64,000 bases of DNA from positions 987,072 through 1,051,071 of the forward strand of contig CAUJNA010000491.1 in NCBI GenBank assembly GCA_963377175.1, in the 5' to 3' direction. Below the pieces are notes generated by a model. The model made no database searches. It was not told the DNA's origin and was given only the letters and a program-made list of their open reading frames with translations. The translations under genes were made by a program, and so were the position numbers. This document shows positions 57,740 to 64,000 of the stretch, piece after piece; the first letter of the stretch is position 1; each line of letters starts with the position of its first letter. The DNA comes from Effrenium voratum. Its lineage: Eukaryota; Sar; Dinophyceae; Suessiales; Symbiodiniaceae.

Positions 57740-59418
57740 CTGCGATTGAGGGAAGACAAAGTGTAATGTTGAGGATGAAGAAAAAAAAAACGGCGGTGTC
57801 CCATTTCTAAGGGGGGGGGATCCTTCACTTTTCGCAGGAAGGCTCGGGATCCGGCAGGTTTTACTTACTTCCGGGGTCATGAGGTGCATAAAGAGATTCG
57901 TGGCCGGAACCCCCTTTCGGGGTTCCACCTTGGTCCATTTTCAGACCGGTGAAACTGCCTGAAGCCCGACCAGCGTGCGCTGCCTGCCGAAAACCTGCGA
58001 TCCAATTGCTCTTGGGTTGCCACCCCACTAAGGGCTTAAGGGATGTTAGCAACTTCCTGCGTGGGATGGTCATCCCAGCGGCGGGTTTTTCCTTTGACCT
58101 TGGAGGCAAGAGGTTCTCCCAACTACCTCAGTTGTTGAACCAAACATCATATGACGCGGCGCAGTTTGTGAACCTCAAAATTCACAACGCATTTTCCCAA
58201 AAGCTGTGTCAGTCAAAAGGATTCTGTCCTTGTCGGGAAGTCCCCTTTTCTCAGCCTAAACCCCCGTTCGTTTTGCAAATGAGCAGCATCCGTTTCTTTT
58301 TGTCCTTTTGGTTCTGCAAGGGTTATGCAAAGGTCCATGAAGGATTCACTCAGCCACCCTAGTCCACAATGGAACATGGCTGGGCGTTGTGTTAGTTCCC
58401 AATGCTTCCAAACCTGCCATCATGAACAAAAGAGTGGGAAGCCCTCTCAGTCGTTTTACAACAACTAGGTCTTCCAGTAGAGAGGTTAGAATAAGAGTAC
58501 CTTTCTTTCTGTAGTCTATTTTAGTAAGGGAACCCTCATACAAAAAAAAGGGAGAAAGGGGCACTACCAGGGGACCTGGACAATCCTAACATCTGAACTA
58601 AGCCCCAAGCAAAGGACCTTCACCATGGTGACCGCGTTTTGCCCCGAGGTCAGCACGGCACAAGGCATGATTTTTTGCTCAACATGGGGTTGGGGCGATG
58701 CTGAAAGGGCCAACTCGATGGCACCTCGCCAAAGCAGGGTTCTACTTTTTGACTACCCCAAGATGGACTTAAATGCAGGGGTGCTTCTTGTGGGCGAATG
58801 AACCACCCCTGGGTTTAAGCTTTGTTGGGGTGCGCGAGCTTGTTGGACATGCACCTTTTCGATGCCAAAGGTGCTAAGCGTGACATGAAGGAAACCCAAA
58901 AGGGCGGAAGGGCCCTTACGGTCAGAGAAGTCTGGCAATGGAATCCCATGTTCCGCCATGGGCGCGGTGTAGTCGACCCTTGGAAGCTGAAAGCTGTGGT
59001 GAAGGCTGCTGGCAAGAGCCCACACGTTTGTCAGCGAGCTGTCGCCCCCGCACCACCAGGCCCCCCGGGAACGGGGGGGGTAGGGGGGGGGGTAGGGGGG
59101 GGGAGGGGGGAGTAGGGGGGGGGGTAGTGCTGAGGGGAACAGAAAGCATTTTTGCGACCGAATTCACCACGCTCCACGCATTCTATGTACATTGCCTGTG
59201 GGCCTGTCTTTCAGGGTCAAAGGATCCTCAAGTTTGGAGGATTCGCTGGACATGGAACGTGGACTGAGCATTTTGGCGGGCATTAACTTTATCTAAAACG
59301 ATCTCATACAAATGAATGACTGAACCTTACAGTGAACATGGCTGAGCCCTGTCCACAAAGTTTAACTTAGATCGCAGCCATGGCGCAAGCCTTTGGGCCG
59401 CTAACTGGACACTCGCAC
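57740..59418. other. Intron-like stretch with a G-run cluster
   Basis: Apart from the family B element, I see only non-coding sequence. Runs of G separated by TA or GA occupy 59075-59127. Confidence 0.4.
58464..58583. mobile_element. Short dispersed repeat, family B
   Basis: Second copy of the element at 49528-49640, with CTAGGTCTTCCAGTAGAGAG at the left and GGGGACCTGGAC at the right. Confidence 0.65.
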
Positions 59419-59529
59419 CTGCAGCTGCTGGGCTACTGGTGTGGCATCCCCCCCGCACTTGCGGCCGCCCCAGGTCACGATGGATCCGTCGTACTTGACC
59501 GCAAGGAAGGCGTTGCACGTGGAGTGCAC
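59419..59529 (-). CDS. RCC1-like repeat exon
   Basis: 111 bases (37 codons, phase 0 on both sides) between a CAG acceptor (59530-59532) and a GTGCGA donor encode VHSTCNAFLAVKYDGSIVTW then GGRKCGGDATPVAQQLQ. The pattern A-F-x-A-(6)-G-x-(I/V)-V-T-W-G followed by G-G-D is the RCC1-like repeat common in dinoflagellate proteins. RCC1 repeats form beta-propeller blades used for protein binding. Downstream part of the gene with exons at 62.2 and 63.5 kb. Confidence 0.75.
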
Positions 59530-59663
59530 CTGCTCTCCAATGTCCAATGCTGAGTTTGTAGTGGTTATGTAGCGGCTATTTCGTGGCCTTTGTGGTTCAA
59601 TCAGTGGCTGTTTCGTCGCTGTAGGTCCCAGTTGCACTTCCCATCGACCGGATTGGCCAAAGT

Positions 59664-59764
59664 CCCTCCCGCCAACTAACATGGAACTGCAACAAGGCCC
59701 TTTCCAAAAGGAAAGTAGTCTTTCTACAGGAGTCTGCGCACTTCCATGTTAGCTGGTGGGAGGG
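59664..59764. mobile_element. Short inverted-repeat element, family D (MITE-like)
   Basis: CCCTCCCGCCAACTAACATG GAA at the left pairs with TTCCATGTTAGCTGGTGGGA GGG at the right, 21 of 23 bases. The interior (55 bases) has no coding sense and itself contains a CTTTCC..GGAAAG stem. A related left end occurs at 44233-44256. Confidence 0.8.
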
Positions 59765-60990
59765 TAGATCTTTTTGCCTCGAAGTGAAGGAACCCTAGAC
59801 ACCTTCAGGCAGACTTTCCCAGAGCCATAGGTTGACCCTAAAGAAAAGGGAGCCTGAGCTTGCACTCTCCTTTCTTCTCCTTCCGGGGAGCGCTCCTAAG
59901 TGTGTGTGTGTGCGTGTGGAATTGCATTTTGGAGGGCTGTCTTTTTCTTCAAGTTGGTTTAAAGTGAAAAGAAACACGGGACATTTCTACTTTGGGGGTG
60001 TCTCCCTACTGATTTCTCACATACCCATTTGGAGGTGTGCTTGCTTTGTGCTTTGTGGGATCTCCCCTGGTGCGGTGGCACCACTTCGGCTAGTCAACTC
60101 GAGTTTCCAGTTCTCCTCGCAAGGGAAAATTGTAGAAATCAAAATTCAGGGGCCCACCCCTGGGTGGCAAAGTGAAACATGTCGATCCCAGAATCTACTG
60201 GCTGGAGATTCCCCCAAAGTGCAGAGTACCCTGAGATGGGAGTCCGCCTATGAATCAATCAGGGGTTTGCTAATCCGGAGTTCGCATTGACTCTTTGCCC
60301 TCCTTTACTGAAACCATGCGAAACCTTTCCCAGGCCAAATCAAGGCTGTGCCCTTTTGTCAGAAATTTGCCCCATCTGAACCTTGCCAAGATTCCATAAC
60401 ACACTGGGACAAACCAAGCACGCCATAAGCCCTTTAAGAGTGCTTAGGGAAAATGACAATTGGCATGATACCAAAGTTGAACTCCAATCCCCGTCACCAA
60501 AATACCAGCCGGATTCCCTTGACTCACACAGAGTGGCAACCAAAACCCCAACGTTCCACAACCATGTCTAATCAGAAACATGTGTTACACTCTTCAGCGG
60601 GTTGTTAAAGGGAAAACCAAAGAACAACCGCACATCGGGATTTGGAGAACAAACACATAATGGCCATGGTGACCTGCTGCTCCTTTCTTGTTGGTACTTG
60701 AGCTCTTGTCCCTTCGGCGACACTTCACACAACATGCAGGATGCAAGTCTTGTCCACTTCCACTGTTCCCTTGTGAGCCCGCCCCCCCAATGCCACACCT
60801 CCTCCATAACAGAAAAACCGCTTAAACAGGTCCCCGCTCAACCTAGTCCGAAAACCCATAGATGACTCGAGAAAAGAACCCATGCATTGATCATACTTGT
60901 TGCCACACACATGCTCCCGAGAAGCAAAACAGAGGGGGCCCTTGTGAGTGAACTCAACCCCAACGGGTACGCAAGCAGTTGTTCATCTTG

Positions 60991-61097
60991 TCACTTCCTG
61001 AGTGGATTGGCCTGAACAAGCTTGATTTGTTTTATTGAGCACTCAAATGGTCGAAACCACAAAAGTATAAATTCCAGAGCCATAGCACAGGAAGTGA
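60991..61097. mobile_element. Short inverted-repeat element, family C (MITE-like)
   Basis: TCACTTCCTG at 60991-61000 and CAGGAAGTGA at 61088-61097 are exact inverted ends. The interior GAGTGGATTGGCC recurs at 19298, 33677 and 34690. The inner part includes ATGGTCGAAACC, which resembles the sequence around 42310. Confidence 0.75.
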
Positions 61098-61612
61098 GTC
61101 TTTCCAAGGCTCGCATCTGCAGTTAGTCTCAGCTTTTCCCGAGTTTGAACTCCTGGGTGTTGACCAAAATGATTAAGAAACAAGGGCCAAAGTGTGATCT
61201 GGCAAAAAGCTGTCCACTTTGGTTGGATATATAAAGAAAAAACACCCCTCACTTTTAAAGATGACAGCCAAAGGTGGAGTCAGATTGACATCGTTGCCTC
61301 AGAACTTATCAGTCTACCTGGGGCCCGGCTCTCACCGAAGATGGAAATAAGCTTGTCTTAACATGAGGGGGCCACAGCACTTGGTGTCCCTTTTTATTTC
61401 TCCTTTAAATCAAGCCCGAAAGGGTTCCCCTGAAAAAGACACATCCAAATGTAGGGAGAAATCGCCGATGTTTTCCAAAGAGCCAGCCTCATGCACATCG
61501 CCGCAAAGAAAACCCTCCACCGCCGAGCTGTTGCCGCCGGCATCCTAGGGCTTTGCCAATCTTCCCACACCTTCCTGTCAGCTTTGAATGACCGTGGTGG
61601 GAGGGTAAGCTG

Positions 61613-61720
61613 GCAAACACACACACACAAGCACGCAAACACAAAACGAACTCACACCGACAAACAGAGACACACAGAAAGACACAGAAACACGCAGAGA
61701 CAGACACACAAATACATTTT
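61613..61720. repeat. CA/ACAGA microsatellite
   Basis: ACACAC followed by ACAGAGACA and ACACAGAAA words; no coding sense. Confidence 0.85.
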
Positions 61721-62069
61721 GTGGGGGTGGCTTTTTGAGAGCATCTGCTTGGGGTGGTTTCAAAGGGAGACTCATTTGTCTGGGTGGCTTCCCCAACAGA
61801 AAGATAGATCCCACCCAAAGCAAACTCGCCACCCCAAAAAGGGTATCCTCCAAATCTCGAAACAACAAACAACATTGTCATGTACATAACAATCATATAT
61901 GCATTGGTTGATTCAATATGCGTAACAACATATGCATAGTATATGTATGGTATGTATGTGTACATATATATAATACGCGCGTATAAAATACATAGATATG
62001 CGACTCCCCCCCCACAAAAAAAAGGAGTTTACTTGTGTTGACATTTTAAGGATACATGTGACAGATGGA

Positions 62070-62203
62070 CATGTATATATATATATATATATATATCATA
62101 TTCAGGAGCAACATATGTATAGTATATGTACATGTATACATATACATCTATATATACTCGTATGTCCGTGTGATAGATATATATATATATATATATACAC
62201 AGA
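62070..62203. repeat. AT microsatellite block
   Basis: Three TATATA tracts (62076-62096, 62145-62155, 62177-62197), separated by ATGTATAGTATATG words. It lies in the intron directly downstream of the RCC1-like exon. Confidence 0.9.
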
Positions 62204-62239
62204 TAGATGCTGATGATACTGTTCTTTGGGACCCCGCAC

Positions 62240-62389
62240 CCTTGGCTCCTGCACGCCCCAGGTCACCACGGCTCCCTCGTCAGAGATGGCCGCGAAGGCG
62301 TTGTCCGTGGCACGGATGGCGCGGATGCGGCGCAGGTTGTGGGCCACGCAGCTGCTGTCCCCGCCGCGGTTGCGGTGGCCCCAGGTGAC
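62240..62389 (-). CDS. RCC1-like repeat exon with two VTWG motifs
   Basis: 150 bases (phase 0 on both sides) between a GAG acceptor (62390-62392) and a GTGCGG donor encode VTWGHRNRGGDSSCVAHNLR, then RIRAIRATDNAFAAISDEGA and VVTWGVQEPR. The two VTWG motifs are 41 residues apart, so the exon holds one full repeat period. Upstream of the exon at 59.4 kb in the same gene. Confidence 0.8.
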
Positions 62390-62469
62390 CTCCATGGGAC
62401 GTTGAAAGGGTGGGGGGAGGGGAGGGGGACGGGGGAGGGGTGGTGTCTTAAAATGTGGGGTTTCTGTAT

Positions 62470-62640
62470 CAATTGGCTGGTTGGTGGGTTGGTGGGTGGG
62501 TGGGTTGGTTGGTTGGTGGGTTGGTTGGTTGGGTGGGTTGGTTGGTCGGTTGGTGGGTTTGTCGATCCGTCGGTTGGTTTCTTGGTCGGTCGGGCGGTCG
62601 GTTGGTGGTCGGTGGGTTGGTCGTTCGGTCGGAGGGCTCT
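62470..62640. repeat. GGTTGG/GGTTGGTGGG repeat
   Basis: Irregular tandem GGTTGG, GGTGGG and GGTCGG words. The sense strand has many GG pairs at short spacing, which could form G-quadruplexes. It lies in the intron upstream of the RCC1-like exon. Confidence 0.9.
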
Positions 62641-63455
62641 GAATCAATCTCCGGGGAGTTTTGCCAGCTGGCCTTGGCTCAGGAAAATCTCAGGAACATC
62701 TGAGGAGCATTGACTTGTCCTTCGGAGCGGGGTGGACCTTTTGACACCTTTCTTGGGCAAAGAGCTTGGGACGAGTGTGCAAACCATCAAACAGCGCAGC
62801 ACCAAAATCAATGCAAAACCCATACGCATGATGCCTTGAATTCCGTTCCTCTCTCCAACGTGCAAGCTGACTGTCTTCTCCAAATCCCTGGAATATCAGA
62901 GATTTCGTCAAACTGTTTCTCCTACCAATGGATCTGGAAATCAACAGGGATCCAATAGAACCATTCCCACAGGAAAGAAGGGAGGCCCTGTCTATTCGTC
63001 AATTTTGAAGGGAGGCCAAACCGCAAAGTTTCCCGTGGGCAAATGAAGGCTCCCCAAATAGTGTCTAGAAACCATGTGACAGGCCCTCAAAGCCACCCGC
63101 TCAGTTGACGATCTGGCCAGAAAAAGTGACTAAACTCTTTGGTCACTGTTCCTACAAGGATGAAGGCTCCTAGCAACAACAAACCCTTTCGCTACTTCAA
63201 GCATGGGAGTCCGCAATTCTCGATCTTAATTCAGTCATGCGAAAATTCAACCATCGTAATCCAGAATTCACCTTCCAACAGAGAGTCTGCCAGCTCAACA
63301 AGTGAGTCATAATCAAAAACTGTTCCCAACATGGCAAACCCAAAACCTTGTCAAGGAATGTACCTTACTAACCTTGGACTACCAGGGTGTTGCTTGTGGC
63401 CGAAGTGAGAAGAAATGAAACTCAGAAGCCACTTGCCATGGAAAACCGGAGAGAC

Positions 63456-63553
63456 TCCGTGGAATCCAGAGCTCGAGAGTTCTGCCAAGTCGCCACTGAG
63501 CCGTCAGCTCTCAGGGCGGCAAAGGCGAGGCACGTGCTCCAGACATGCCGCAC
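63456..63553 (-). CDS. RCC1-like repeat exon (most upstream seen)
   Basis: After a CAG acceptor (63554-63556) the minus strand reads VRHVWSTCLAFAALRADGSV then ATWQNSRALDSTE. A-F-A-A-L-R-A-D-G-S-V-x-T-W is the repeat core; Gln replaces the usual Gly after Trp. The donor GTCTCT is tentative. The gene probably continues upstream beyond the window. Confidence 0.6.
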
Positions 63554-63769
63554 CTGGCAGAGCATGCCAGGAGTCGAAGCCGCTTTCGTTTAAGCAGGGT
63601 TTCAGAAGCCCCCAACCACAGAGAAGAGCTACGAGGGCACTAAATAGCAACAACATGTTTGCTCCAGACCCCTGGAAGCAATGCTCGGGATGAAGTTCCC
63701 GTCCGGTCACCGGTTCTCTTGTTGTGCTGGCGCCCTTTGTGGCGTTCAGGGAAAGGACGAACTTTAGCC

Positions 63770-63960
63770 CCCCCCCCCCCCCGACCCAGCAAGGTTCTCC
63801 GAACCTCTTTGAAGAATCTCATGCTTTTCATGCGAGGAGGGGGCCGCCCCGGGCTGCCCCGGGTTTTTTCAAACAGTTTGCCCCATGTTCTCACATGTTC
63901 ATTTCTTTGCATATACATATGTGTATATATCGGATGAGCAACTAAGTGTGGCCCGCATAG
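63770..63960. repeat. C run and AT-rich words
   Basis: A run of C at 63769-63782 and TATACATATGTGTATATA at 63911-63928; otherwise intron-like sequence to the end of the window. Confidence 0.7.
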
Positions 63961-64000
63961 GACCTCCAGCAGACCTGGTAGCTTGCGAAGGGACGCTAAG

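Noticed and set aside
62102..62647. 181-codon minus-strand frame with a Pro/Thr-rich N-terminus
   Set aside because: The Pro/Thr part is the GGTTGG repeat. Only the part from 62389 down to 62240 is supported as exon.
1..64000. Dinoflagellate spliced-leader relic, tRNA, rRNA, snRNA genes
   Set aside because: I scanned for the CCGTAGCCATTTTGGCTCAAG type leader and for tRNA-like arms and saw no convincing match; a covariance-model search would be decisive.

Overview
The window looks like nuclear DNA of a dinoflagellate, most likely a suessialean such as a member of the Symbiodiniaceae. The evidence is the set of recognisable gene pieces: a GIY-YIG-like protein, several multicopy proteins that I know only from dinoflagellates, an FkbM-type methyltransferase, and RCC1-like VTWG repeats. 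They are split into many short exons with GT-AG, and possibly GC-AG or GA-AG, introns. Every exon I can support lies on the minus strand, which agrees with the one-way gene arrays known from these genomes. Splice sites were read by eye, so exon edges carry an error of a few bases to a few codons, and several junctions do not close in phase.

Bases 1-13,100 hold a dense minus-strand series of dinoflagellate-specific proteins. In transcription order (high to low coordinate) they are: an acidic and helical protein (13.1-10.6 kb), a lysine/alanine-rich protein (10.4-9.1 kb), a protein with methyltransferase-like motifs (8.0-6.66 kb), a charged helical protein (about 4.2-2.2 kb), the GIY-YIG-like protein (1.14-0.56 kb) and a Cys-rich protein with a basic tail (0.4-0.03 kb).

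Bases 13,100-22,300 are mostly non-coding, with simple repeats and an 8-bp minisatellite. They hold small exons at 18.2, 18.7, 19.74, 20.33 and 21.2 kb. With exons at 27.95, 28.94 and 30.17 kb these make up an FkbM-family methyltransferase: a glycine-rich SAM-binding motif, a D-E-Y-D-P-A-N block, the acidic VEAD strand end, a P-D-L-L-K-V-D-I-D-H motif joined to A-D-C, and an H-V-E-I-N-P motif.

Bases 22,340-27,890 form a compositional island, A+T-rich and pyrimidine/purine-skewed, without recognisable genes. It sits inside one intron of that gene. Its right third is a large palindromic array of units built from ACAAATTTT.

Bases 30,300-64,000 hold widely spaced minus-strand exons in long introns. 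Three exons with RCC1-like repeats lie at 59.4-63.6 kb, followed downstream by many short helical exons that I cannot name. I cannot tell whether these form one very long gene reaching the methyltransferase or several genes. Between them are at least four families of short (about 100 bp) inverted-repeat elements that look like MITEs, plus many microsatellites and homopolymer runs. I saw no tRNA, rRNA, CRISPR array or viral gene.
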